Part shown: one piece after another, positions 23,422 to 30,675 of the stretch
How the letters are laid out: every line of letters begins with the position of its first letter
How positions within the stretch are numbered: the first letter of the stretch is position 1
Assembly (NCBI GenBank): GCA_018399975.1
Contig: JAGYNU010000004.1
Coordinates: 1-34,654 of the forward strand
Direction of reading: 5' to 3'
Length of the DNA stretch: 34,654 nucleotides
Source of the DNA: Candidatus Omnitrophota bacterium
GTDB taxonomy: Bacteria; Omnitrophota; Gorgyraeia; M55B152
Made by a program: the position numbers and the translations under genes
Notes under the pieces: generated by a model
Databases searched by the model: none
Told to the model about the DNA's origin: nothing
What the model saw: only the letters and a program-made list of their open reading frames with translations

Positions 23422-24845
23422 ACTTTATTTCTTCCTGCTGTTTTTGCTTTGTATAAATTTATATCAGCTTGATTTATTAATTCATTTTTTAAATTTGTAT
23501 CATTTGGATAGTTTGCTACTCCAATTGATATAGTAATTCCTGTTTTCTTTCTTCTAAGAATAATTGAGTAATCTTGTATTCTTTTTCTAATGTTTTCAGC
23601 TTTTTTAATTGCCGATGGTTTGTATAAATCTGATAAAAGTATTATAAATTCTTCCCCCCCAAATCTGGCTACAACTCCATTAGGCCCAGTTTCTTCTATT
23701 AATATCTTAGCAACTTCTTTTAAAACAATATCTCCTGCAGTATGTCCATAAGTATCATTGTATTGTTTGAAATGGTCGATATCTATCAATAATACAGTTA
23801 TTTCTTTGTTATATCTTGATGCTATGCTAAATTGTTTATTTAAACTTTGATAAAAATATCTTCTTACAAATAATTCTGTTAAGTCATCTTTTATCGCTAA
23901 TTGTTCGGTGCGATTGTATAATAGTGCATTTTCAATAGCAGTTGCACTTAAGTCAGCTATTATGTCTAATAGTCTTAAATCATCCGAGGTGTAAACCCCT
24001 GCATTTTTGCTGTCCAACCTTAAAGTTCCTACTATTCGGTTTTCTGTAATTAGAGGGACCGAAATTATGGATTTAAAATCTCTTTTTACATTTTCTATAT
24101 CTTTAGCGCTAAATCTAAAATCTTTGTTTATATCATATATGTTTATAGGTTGTCTGTGGCGAAAAACCCATTGATCGAAAATATCACCTTGCTTTTCTTT
24201 TATATGGATTTTGCCTTTATCACTTTTGCTTGAAAGTAATGATAGTTCTAATTTAACCTCATCTATCCCATATAAAATACACATATTCGATTTTTCGATT
24301 AAATTAAGGGTTTTTTCAATTATATGTTCGGATAATTCGTTTATATCGAGTGTAGAACTTAATACTTCGATAAAATTTTTGAGCATGGAATATCGATATT
24401 TTTTCTTATTAAAAGCTTTCGACATTTCATTTTGTTTATTATACTGATTGAGTATTGTATTTTTCTGTTCCTCTAAATCTTCTAATTTTAATTTAGCTTT
24501 ATTTTTCTTTTCTATGTATTTATTATAAAAATAATTTAAAATTATTATATTAATTGTTAATATTAAAACATGGAGCAAGAAACAACTGGTTTTTAAACCT
24601 ATAGCTATTAAAAATATTAATATTAGACTAATTCCAAAGATAATCTCTGCATAAATTGGCCCAATGAGTAACCATAGCAACATAATAAGAGGATTTATGG
24701 TTAATAGTAAGGAGTGAATTCGTGCATATTTTATATTCAGATTTGCAAATTCTATATTAACTAGTTTTATACTTATAAAAGATATGACGAAAAAGAATAA
24801 AATGGATAGTAAAGAAATAAAACTTTTTCTAATAAATTTTTTCAT
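23409..24845 (-). CDS. GAF-GGDEF diguanylate cyclase without an I-site
   Basis: A 478-residue protein if started at MKKFIRKSF (24845). The ORF track adds 33 codons that are only a translation of a palindromic repeat and are unlikely to be native. Order: four or five membrane segments (to about 115), a coiled coil, a GAF domain (about 165-310, with FRFSAKDIENVKRDF and GTLRLDSKNAGVYTSDDLRLL) and GGDEF with RFGGEEF (GGEEF 396-400). Where the I-site RxxD would be, the sequence is GPNG, so product inhibition through that site is not expected. No ribosome site precedes the start, and the palindromic block lies only about 13 bp upstream. That block may have separated the gene from its promoter or may itself carry control signals. 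Confidence 0.85.
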   Translation of the reverse strand: MKKFIRKSFISLLSILFFFVISFISIKLVNIEFANLNIKYARIHSLLLTINPLIMLLWLLIGPIYAEIIFGISLILIFLIAIGLKTSCFLLHVLILTINIIILNYFYNKYIEKKNKAKLKLEDLEEQKNTILNQYNKQNEMSKAFNKKKYRYSMLKNFIEVLSSTLDINELSEHIIEKTLNLIEKSNMCILYGIDEVKLELSLLSSKSDKGKIHIKEKQGDIFDQWVFRHRQPINIYDINKDFRFSAKDIENVKRDFKSIISVPLITENRIVGTLRLDSKNAGVYTSDDLRLLDIIADLSATAIENALLYNRTEQLAIKDDLTELFVRRYFYQSLNKQFSIASRYNKEITVLLIDIDHFKQYNDTYGHTAGDIVLKEVAKILIEETGPNGVVARFGGEEFIILLSDLYKPSAIKKAENIRKRIQDYSIILRRKKTGITISIGVANYPNDTNLKNELINQADINLYKAKTAGRNKVCYS

Positions 24846-24858
24846 AAAAATATGGAAT

Positions 24859-25141
24859 CCCACGGGCTCGCCCCGTGAAATACAAAAGTATATTTCACGG
24901 GGCAAGCCCTGTGGTACCTTTATGTACCCGTCTTCGCCAAACACTTATTGTGTTTGGTTTCGCCGAGGTTATCCGCCAACACATTTAGATGGCTCCTTTA
25001 TTTGGTGACATCTCGCCGAAGCATAATTTTCGCATTCATCTACGGGTAAACCCGTGGTTTTCTGCGAAGGCGGATAAAAAAATCCGTTAGAACGAAAATT
25101 TCTTTTTGATTAAGAAAAATTCCTAACGGAAAATTATGTGT
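24859..25141. repeat. Composite palindromic block
   Basis: About 280 bp of nested inverted repeats: a stem of about 22 bp (CCCCGTGAAATA with TATTTCACGGGG in its inner part) at 24859-24914; GGTAC-CTTTAT-GTACC; CCAAACAC-TTATT-GTGTTTGG near 24938-24958; TTATCCGCC (24969-24977) with GGCGGATAA (25070-25078); ACGGG-TAAA-CCCGT at 25042-25055; TCCGTTAG with CTAACGGA (25083-25130); and CATAATTTTC with GAAAATTATG as an outer pair (25022-25136). CCCCGTGAAAT recurs in a small hairpin at 28173-28196. It separates the MalK-type ATPase from the cyclase pair and has no coding content. Confidence 0.8.
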
Positions 25142-25162
25142 AAATCTCATTTATTAATTATA

Positions 25163-26266
25163 TTATATAATGGTTTTTTCAGTTTCTATATCGAAAAAAT
25201 GACATTTACTCATATCGAAAACTAATTCTAAATCCTGATTAACTTCCGGAGCCCCTCTTGGGTCGACTTTTGCAATAAAGCTGTTTTTCCCCGTATCTAA
25301 ATACAATTGCACTTCTGCTCCCCGGGGTTCAACTACTTCTACAGTAACTTTTACGACGTTTTCCGGAGGTGCATCTGATGTGAAAAGTTTATCATAAATA
25401 TCTTCAGACCTTATTCCAAAAAGTATATCTTTAGATTCGTAATTTTTAATTTGTTCAATCATTTCGTCTACGATTTTAACTTTAAAGGTGCCTTCGCTAA
25501 AATAATACTTACTATTTTGTTTTATTATTGTGCCTTTCATGAAATTCATAGAAGGACTGCCTATGAAACCAGCTACAAATTTGTTTATGGGGTTATTATA
25601 GAGTTTATTTGGTTTATCTATCTGTTGTATGTGTCCATCTTTCATTACTACAATTTTATCTCCCATAGTCATTGCTTCGATTTGGTCATGAGTTACATAA
25701 ATCATTGTAGATTGAAGTTTTATATGCAGTTTATTTAATTCTGTGCGCATTTGGTCTCTCAATTTTGCATCAAGATTACTTAACGGTTCATCAAATAGAA
25801 AAACTAAAGGTTTTCTAACTATAGCTCTTCCTACTGCTACTCTTTGTCTTTGTCCTCCTGATAATTCTTTAGGTTTCCTTTCTAAAAATTTTTCTATGCC
25901 TAAAATTTCGGCAGCTTCTTTAACTCTTTGCTCTATTTCGGTTTTAGGATATTTTCTTAGCTTTAGTCCAAAGGCCATATTATCGTAAACAGTCATGTGA
26001 GGGTATAATGCATAATTCTGGAATACCATTGCGATATCTCTATCTTTGGGAGGAGTATGGTTAACCATCTTATTTCCGATAAATATTTCTCCATCTGTTA
26101 CTTGTTCTAAACCAGCTATCATTTTAAGAGTAGTGGATTTACCACATCCAGATGGGCCAACTAATACTACGAATTCTTTATTATCGACTTCTAAACTAAA
26201 GTTTTTAACTGCTTCTATATTTTTTAAGTAGGTTTTACTAACATTTTTTAAACTTACCTGAGCCAT
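25163..26266 (-). CDS. MalK/UgpC/MsmX-type sugar ABC transporter ATPase
   Basis: A 367-residue ATPase of the carbohydrate-uptake type 1 class. Walker A GPSGCGKST (37-45), Q-loop VFQNYALYPH, signature LSGGQ (135-139), Walker B VFLFDEP, and the H-loop in YVTHDQ. After residue 235 comes the OB-fold-like regulatory extension typical of MalK and UgpC (GIRSEDIYD, EPRGAEVQLYLD). It powers sugar or glycerophosphate import but needs permeases and a binding protein, none of which are nearby. A shared ATPase serving several importers, as MsmX does, is a reasonable inference. AAGAGG stands seven bases before the ATG, and a promoter-like sequence lies at 26308-26337. Confidence 0.93.
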   Translation of the reverse strand: MAQVSLKNVSKTYLKNIEAVKNFSLEVDNKEFVVLVGPSGCGKSTTLKMIAGLEQVTDGEIFIGNKMVNHTPPKDRDIAMVFQNYALYPHMTVYDNMAFGLKLRKYPKTEIEQRVKEAAEILGIEKFLERKPKELSGGQRQRVAVGRAIVRKPLVFLFDEPLSNLDAKLRDQMRTELNKLHIKLQSTMIYVTHDQIEAMTMGDKIVVMKDGHIQQIDKPNKLYNNPINKFVAGFIGSPSMNFMKGTIIKQNSKYYFSEGTFKVKIVDEMIEQIKNYESKDILFGIRSEDIYDKLFTSDAPPENVVKVTVEVVEPRGAEVQLYLDTGKNSFIAKVDPRGAPEVNQDLELVFDMSKCHFFDIETEKTII

Positions 26267-26307
26267 AAAATACCTCTTTTAATTTTAATTAATCAAAAAC
26301 TTTAATT

Positions 26308-26337
26308 ATTATATATATTGAAGTTGGCAAAAATCAA
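26308..26337 (-). promoter_or_regulatory. Probable promoter of the MalK-type gene
   Basis: On the minus strand, TTGATT (26337-26332), 18 bp, then TATAAT (26313-26308). The -35 hexamer overlaps the accD stop codon, so the ATPase gene can be expressed apart from accD. Confidence 0.55.
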
Positions 26338-27185
26338 GTGTTAATCAATAAAATATCGAATATTGAATTAAGCGTTTTTTTTAGTTCTTTTCTATGGACA
26401 ACCATATCAATTTGTCCGTGTTCCAACAAAAACTCTGAACGTTGAAAACCATCGGGTAAATCTTGATGAATCGTTTGTTTTATTACTCGAGGCCCTGTAA
26501 ATCCTATTAAAGCTTTGGGTTCTGCAATAATAATATCGCCTAATGATGCAAAACTTGCTAAGACACCGGCCATAGTAGGATTAGTCAATATCGATATAAA
26601 TAATCCTCCAGTTTTTTGAAAATTAGATATAGCCGCGGAAGTTTTAGCCATTTGCATTAAAGAAAACATTCCTTCTTGCATTCTAGCTCCACCGCCAGAT
26701 CCAGAGATAATTATAAGGGGCAATCTTTCTTTTTGGGCTAATTCTACTATCCTTGTAATTTTTTCTCCGACTACTGAACCCATAGAACCCATAATAAAAC
26801 GAGAATCGGTTATTCCTATTGCAACTTTTCTATTATTTAATGTTCCTGTCCCTGTTGCTGCTGCATCAAAATTTTTGGTTTTTTTTTGCTCCAACTTAAG
26901 TCTTTCAGTATAATTATGTGGATTCTTAAAATTTAATGGATTTTTAGGTGCAATATTTTTATTTATTTCTTTAAAACTATTTTTATCTAAAAGTAAATCA
27001 ATTCTTTCATTAGGGGTAAGTGACAAATGATGTCCGCACTTAGGGCAAACTTTAAAGTTCTCTTCTAATGATTTTTTAAATATTATTTTCCCGCAATTTT
27101 TACATTTAGCCCATATATTAGGCGGAATATCTATTTTTTTTGATGATTTTTTAACCCAATTTTTCTCTTTTTCAAAAAAAGCCAT
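26334..27185 (-). CDS. accD: Acetyl-CoA carboxylase carboxyltransferase beta subunit
   Basis: A 283-residue protein of normal AccD length. The N-terminal zinc ribbon has C28, C31, C47 and C50 (WAKCKNCGK and KVCPKCGHHL). The crotonase-like carboxyltransferase core follows, with GTGTLNNRKVAIGITDSRF, MGSMGSVVGEKI, SGSGGGARMQEG and GFTGPRVIKQTI. With AccA it transfers carboxyl from biotin to acetyl-CoA, giving malonyl-CoA for fatty acid synthesis. No accA is next to it. It starts four bases after the corrinoid protein gene, so the two are co-transcribed, although no metabolic reason is obvious. Confidence 0.95.
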   Translation of the reverse strand: MAFFEKEKNWVKKSSKKIDIPPNIWAKCKNCGKIIFKKSLEENFKVCPKCGHHLSLTPNERIDLLLDKNSFKEINKNIAPKNPLNFKNPHNYTERLKLEQKKTKNFDAAATGTGTLNNRKVAIGITDSRFIMGSMGSVVGEKITRIVELAQKERLPLIIISGSGGGARMQEGMFSLMQMAKTSAAISNFQKTGGLFISILTNPTMAGVLASFASLGDIIIAEPKALIGFTGPRVIKQTIHQDLPDGFQRSEFLLEHGQIDMVVHRKELKKTLNSIFDILLINT

Positions 27186-27189
27186 GATA

Positions 27190-27843
27190 TCATTTTTCCG
27201 TTGATAAAATTTTAAGAAAATTATTTGCTAAAGCTACACCATCAGAAGCATTTTCTCCATAGGCATCTGCTCCAATCGATTCAGCATAATCCTTTGTCAC
27301 TGCTGCTCCTCCTACCATAATTTTTACTCCGCCATTAAAAGATTCATTTCTTAAATACTCAATTGTACTTTTCATATTTGGTAAAGCAGTAGTAATCAAA
27401 CATGATATTCCGACGATAGTTATATTTTTGTCTTTTAATTCCTCTAAAAATTTTTCTTTAGATACATCTACTCCTAAATCAAAAACTTTAAAGCCTGCTC
27501 CTTTTAACATCATAGATACTAAATTTTTACCTATATCGTGTAAATCACCTTTAACAGTGCCAATTATTATTTCACCCTTATGCTTGATATTTTCGCTTGT
27601 GAATAACGGTTCTAATATAGATAATCCTGCATGAACAGCTTTAGCAGCAATTAGTACTTCTGGTATAAAGATTCTGTTTTCTTTGAATTCTTCACCTATT
27701 ATTCCCATTGCATATAATAATCCGTCATCTAATATATTTTTTATGGGAATATTTTTTTCTAAGGCATTTTTTACAATTTCTTCTACTTTTGAAATGTTTC
27801 CTGTAGATACATATTCATATAAACTTTTAAGAGAATCCTCCAT
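27190..27843 (-). CDS. Corrinoid (B12-binding) methyltransferase protein
   Basis: A 217-residue protein with the helical cap domain (about 1-85) and the Rossmann-like cobalamin domain (about 90-215) of MtaC/MtbC/MetH-type corrinoid proteins. DLHDIG (100-105) carries the D-x-H-x-x-G motif whose histidine ligates cobalt. VGISCLITTALPNM and GGAAVTKDYAESIGADAYGENA complete the domain. Such proteins shuttle a methyl group between two methyltransferases. Neither partner methyltransferase nor the reactivase is in the window, so the methyl donor is unknown. It overlaps nothing but leads straight into accD. A heptanucleotide array (CAGACTA-type) lies immediately upstream, so its promoter was not identified. 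Confidence 0.9.
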   Translation of the reverse strand: MEDSLKSLYEYVSTGNISKVEEIVKNALEKNIPIKNILDDGLLYAMGIIGEEFKENRIFIPEVLIAAKAVHAGLSILEPLFTSENIKHKGEIIIGTVKGDLHDIGKNLVSMMLKGAGFKVFDLGVDVSKEKFLEELKDKNITIVGISCLITTALPNMKSTIEYLRNESFNGGVKIMVGGAAVTKDYAESIGADAYGENASDGVALANNFLKILSTEK

Positions 27844-27862
27844 TTTTACTCACTTTCTTTTT

Positions 27863-28220
27863 AGATTACAGATTTCAGACTACAGACAACAGAAAACAGA
27901 CTACAGACTACAGAGAACAGACAACAGATATCAAACTTCGTATCACAGAATTATGTATTTGTTTTTTCGTCATTTGTTGCTTTTCTCTGATTTTATTTGA
28001 TTATTATATTTTATTTGTAATTTATTTGTTACCTGCTACTTGTTACTTGTATATTGTTTATTGTTTGTAATTCCTGCCTGCCCGCCGCGGCGGACCTGTC
28101 GGCAGACAGGTGTTTATTGTATATTGTATATTTACTTGTATCTTGTTTCTTGTATCTTGTATCTTGCTGGCCCCGTGAAATCTTATTTCTACGGGGTTAC
28201 CTGCTACCTGTTACCTATTG
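27863..28220. repeat. Second heptanucleotide-repeat spacer, with sub-arrays in both orientations
   Basis: About 27864-27932 reads CAGACTA, CAGACAA, CAGAAAA, CAGACTA, CAGAGAA and so on in steps of seven. Its reverse complement fits the YNNYYTG pattern of the 21-22 kb array. From about 28026 onward the plus strand itself carries TTACCTG/TTACTTG/TATCTTG units. Embedded are an imperfect palindrome at 28073-28110 (CCTGCCTGCC with GGCAGACAGG, inner CCGCCGCGGCGG) and a hairpin at 28173-28196 (CCCCGTGAAAT with ATTTCTACGGGG). It separates the Fur gene from the corrinoid protein gene, both leftward. The ORFs called here are low-complexity artefacts. Confidence 0.85.
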
Positions 28221-28221
28221 C

Positions 28222-28683
28222 TCATTTACACTTTTCACACAAACCATAAAAACTTAACTGGTGCGAATCTATTTTAAAATTATACTTCTTCTCCAGTAAA
28301 CCTTCAACCTTATTAACAAATTTCAATTCATTATCCAAATATTCTTTATAATCGATAACTTTCCCACAATTCTTACATATTAAGTGATGATGATGAATAG
28401 CTTGAGGCCCCTTAGATAACTCATACCTTGCTCTTCCATCACCAAAATCAAGCTTTCTAACTATACCCATATTCTCCAATAAGCCCACTGTCCTATAAAC
28501 TGTAGTTAAGCCAATATTAGAATATCTTTTATGAACTTGATGATAAATATCTTCTACACTTAAATGGCCAGCAGTTTTATTTAAAACCTTTAATATAGCT
28601 TGCCTAGGCTCAGTTATTCTATAACCATTATCTACAAACTGCTGATGCCACCATGGAAAATTTCTGTTTCTTGTCCTCGACAT
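28222..28683 (-). CDS. Fur-family metal-responsive repressor
   Basis: A 153-residue regulator of standard length. The winged helix spans about residues 10-85, with GYRITEPRQAILKVL and the recognition segment GLTTVYRTVGLLENMGIV. A metal and dimerisation region follows: HHHH (97-100), CKNC (C103, C106) and CEKC near the end (C149, C152), the latter two pairs forming a structural zinc site. Fur, Zur and PerR share this plan; the operator upstream looks Fur-like. A TonB receptor at the window end fits metal uptake control, but no operator was checked there. AAGGAG precedes the ATG at a slightly long distance. It has its own promoter and is probably autoregulated. Confidence 0.9.
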   Translation of the reverse strand: MSRTRNRNFPWWHQQFVDNGYRITEPRQAILKVLNKTAGHLSVEDIYHQVHKRYSNIGLTTVYRTVGLLENMGIVRKLDFGDGRARYELSKGPQAIHHHHLICKNCGKVIDYKEYLDNELKFVNKVEGLLEKKYNFKIDSHQLSFYGLCEKCK

Positions 28684-28711
28684 AAAAAAATTACTCCTTA
28701 TTGTTGCTTAT

Positions 28712-28726
28712 TGAAAATGATTCCCA
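28712..28726. promoter_or_regulatory. Fur-box-like operator
   Basis: TGAAAATGATTCCCA matches 11 of 14 positions of the 7-1-7 Fur consensus TGATAATNATTATCA. It lies a few bases downstream of the predicted transcription start of the Fur-family gene, a position suited to autorepression. Confidence 0.55.
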
Positions 28727-28737
28727 TTTCCAACATA

Positions 28738-28766
28738 AACATAGCATGCCCTTTTTCATTTGTCAA
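28738..28766 (-). promoter_or_regulatory. Sigma-70 promoter of the Fur-family gene
   Basis: On the minus strand, TTGACA (28766-28761), 17 bp, then TATGTT (28743-28738). Transcription should start near 28731, just before the Fur-box-like sequence. Confidence 0.72.
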
Positions 28767-28848
28767 GCCAAATTCTATTAAATTAAAAAGAAGATAAGAT
28801 TTATCAGTACCAATGAGATACAAAATATTTTAATAATATACACAATTT

Positions 28849-29340
28849 TTAAATTCTTTTTTCATATAATATAAAATTTCTTCCGGGACTGTAATAATCT
28901 TTAACTGCAAAAGAATCTTTTATCTTAACGACTTTCCCTTCTCTTTTACTAATATTTTTGTATCCGTTTTTCTTAAATAGATTTTTAGATGCTATATTCT
29001 GCGGATCTACTGTTGTTTCTATTCTTTTTAAACTCAAATTTTTAATTTCTTTCTCCAATTCAGACAACATCTTTGAACCTATGGATTGTCCTTGGGAAAA
29101 AGGTTCTATTCCAATTTGCCAAAGAAAATACGTATCTTTATGTCTCTGAGAAACAAATCCCATAATGAATCCTATGATTTTACCATCGGATTTTAAGATA
29201 TAACAAGTGTTCCCAAAATACCTAAATATTATCTTATATAAATGTTTGGGATACAATTCAAGAGGTTTACAACCTAATACAAATTTATGAACCTCTAAAA
29301 AATCAGATTCTTTTACTCGCCTTACATTTAATTTATCCAT
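28849..29340 (-). CDS. ablB: Beta-lysine N6-acetyltransferase (AblB-like GNAT)
   Basis: A 163-residue GNAT acetyltransferase of the EctA/AblB type. LGCKPLELYPKHLYKIIFRY and GNTCYILKSDGKIIGFIMGF resemble the diaminobutyrate acetyltransferase pattern. FLWQIGIEPFSQGQSIGSKM holds the acetyl-CoA loop, and TTVDPQNIASKNLFKKNGY the C-terminal part. With lysine 2,3-aminomutase two genes upstream, the likely reaction is acetylation of beta-lysine to N-epsilon-acetyl-beta-lysine, a salt-stress osmolyte. The track's longest ORF starts at 29412, but the ATG at 29340 lies in an 8-bp ATGGATAA overlap with the ATP-grasp stop, has AAGGA upstream and begins at the domain (MDKLNVRRVKE). Translational coupling is therefore likely. 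Confidence 0.78.
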   Translation of the reverse strand: MDKLNVRRVKESDFLEVHKFVLGCKPLELYPKHLYKIIFRYFGNTCYILKSDGKIIGFIMGFVSQRHKDTYFLWQIGIEPFSQGQSIGSKMLSELEKEIKNLSLKRIETTVDPQNIASKNLFKKNGYKNISKREGKVVKIKDSFAVKDYYSPGRNFILYEKRI

Positions 29341-30652
29341 TTTTTTGATAATCCTTTTTTTTACCAACCATCTTTTCAGAACCAATATCTTTACGGTAAT
29401 GAAAATCTCCATTTACTAAAGAAATAGCTTTCTCAATTTTTCTATTGGCTTCAAAAATAGTATCTCCTTTTGAAATAAAAGCAATTCCTCTCTCCTTTCC
29501 TACATTTAACATTCCATCCTCTTTAATTCCACAACTATAGTAAAAATCTACTCCTAATTTTCTTATTTTGTCTTTTGGAAAAGAAATATTCAAATTCTTA
29601 TTTAATGCCATGGGATATCCTTTAGGAACTATATATTTACAAACTGTAGCTTTAGTTTGAAAATAAAGTTTAATATCTTCCCCTTTTAATAAACTAAAAA
29701 TCACATCTGCTATATTATCTTCTAAAATAAACAATGTATTAAGCCACTCCGGGTCCCCAGGTCTAAAATTATATTCAACCAATTTAACGCCATCATCAGT
29801 TAATATAAACTGACCGTACAAAAAACCACAGCATTTTTGGCCGGTTTCCTTTTCAAAAACTTGAATTGTCTTCTTAACTATATTTAAAGCAAATTCATAA
29901 TCTTTTTCTTCTATAAAAGGTAATAAATATCCAACATCAGAATATGAACCCATACTAGCCGTGTTTAACCCTTTGTCCCCAGGTAATAATTTTTTAAAAT
30001 CCTGAACTGCCGGAGTCAAAACGATAGTATTTTTATATATTAAAGTCTGAATCGTAAATTCTTGTCCTTTAATCTTTTCTTCTATTAAAACCTTGGATAT
30101 ACCTCCAATTTTATTATGTAAAATTTTTTGTATATAATCAATAACATCTTCTTTGTCTTTTAACTGCTCTTTAAAAACTTTAACTCCCAACCCTTCTGTA
30201 AGACCTACAGGTTTAACTGCAACTTCCCATTTTAAACTTTTTGCATAATTAATTGCTTTATTTTTATCTTTAAAAACTTCAAATTCGGGAATTACATTAA
30301 TACCATACTTCTTCATTAAATTCCTAGTAAATACTTTATCACATTCTAATTTTGCAGCCTCTTTCCCAGGTCCAAATACAAGGACCCCTTCATGTTTTAA
30401 TTTATCTACTAAACCTAAAGAAAGCGGAACAGCAGTTGTTATTAAAACTAAATCTGCACAAATGGACTTAACATACTCAACAATGCCACTCAAATCATAT
30501 AAACTGCCAATTTTATAACCATCAACTAAAGAAATAATCCCCGGATTTTTTGCATCAAGATAACAGAAAACTCTATAAAAAGAATTACCTTTAATATTTT
30601 TAATTGTTATATGTTCTTTAGCCCAACTGCCTACAACTACTATATTTTTCAT
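29333..30652 (-). CDS. PurD-like ATP-grasp ligase in the beta-lysine operon
   Basis: A 439-residue ATP-grasp protein along the whole length of phosphoribosylamine-glycine ligase (PurD, usually 420-430). NIVVVGSWAKEH replaces the usual VGSGGREHA. VPLSLGLVDKLKHEGVLVFG and AAKLECDKVFTRNLMKKYGI match the N domain, AVKPVGLTEGLGVKVF the ATP loop, GDKGLNTASMGSYSD the PurD GDKGPNTGGMGAYS, and EYNFRPGDPEW the metal-binding acids. Several PurD-conserved positions differ (SWAKEH, NTASMG), so it may have changed substrate. It is embedded between ablA (23 bp) and ablB (8-bp overlap), with no purine genes nearby. Inference: an amide ligase acting on lysine, beta-lysine or glycine; genuine purine synthesis remains possible. 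Confidence 0.75.
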   Translation of the reverse strand: MKNIVVVGSWAKEHITIKNIKGNSFYRVFCYLDAKNPGIISLVDGYKIGSLYDLSGIVEYVKSICADLVLITTAVPLSLGLVDKLKHEGVLVFGPGKEAAKLECDKVFTRNLMKKYGINVIPEFEVFKDKNKAINYAKSLKWEVAVKPVGLTEGLGVKVFKEQLKDKEDVIDYIQKILHNKIGGISKVLIEEKIKGQEFTIQTLIYKNTIVLTPAVQDFKKLLPGDKGLNTASMGSYSDVGYLLPFIEEKDYEFALNIVKKTIQVFEKETGQKCCGFLYGQFILTDDGVKLVEYNFRPGDPEWLNTLFILEDNIADVIFSLLKGEDIKLYFQTKATVCKYIVPKGYPMALNKNLNISFPKDKIRKLGVDFYYSCGIKEDGMLNVGKERGIAFISKGDTIFEANRKIEKAISLVNGDFHYRKDIGSEKMVGKKKDYQKNG

Positions 30653-30675
30653 ATTTTACGCCTTAATTATCGAAT

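Noticed and set aside
24846-24944. 33-codon N-terminal extension of the upstream diguanylate cyclase
   Set aside because: It only translates the palindromic block. The membrane segments begin after MKKFIRKSF.
28040-28257. Two ORFs of 67-69 residues
   Set aside because: Low-complexity translation of the second repeat array running into the end of the Fur gene.
29341-29412. 24-codon N-terminal extension of the AblB-like protein
   Set aside because: It lies inside the ATP-grasp gene. The ATG at 29340 fits the domain start, ribosome site and ATGGATAA overlap.
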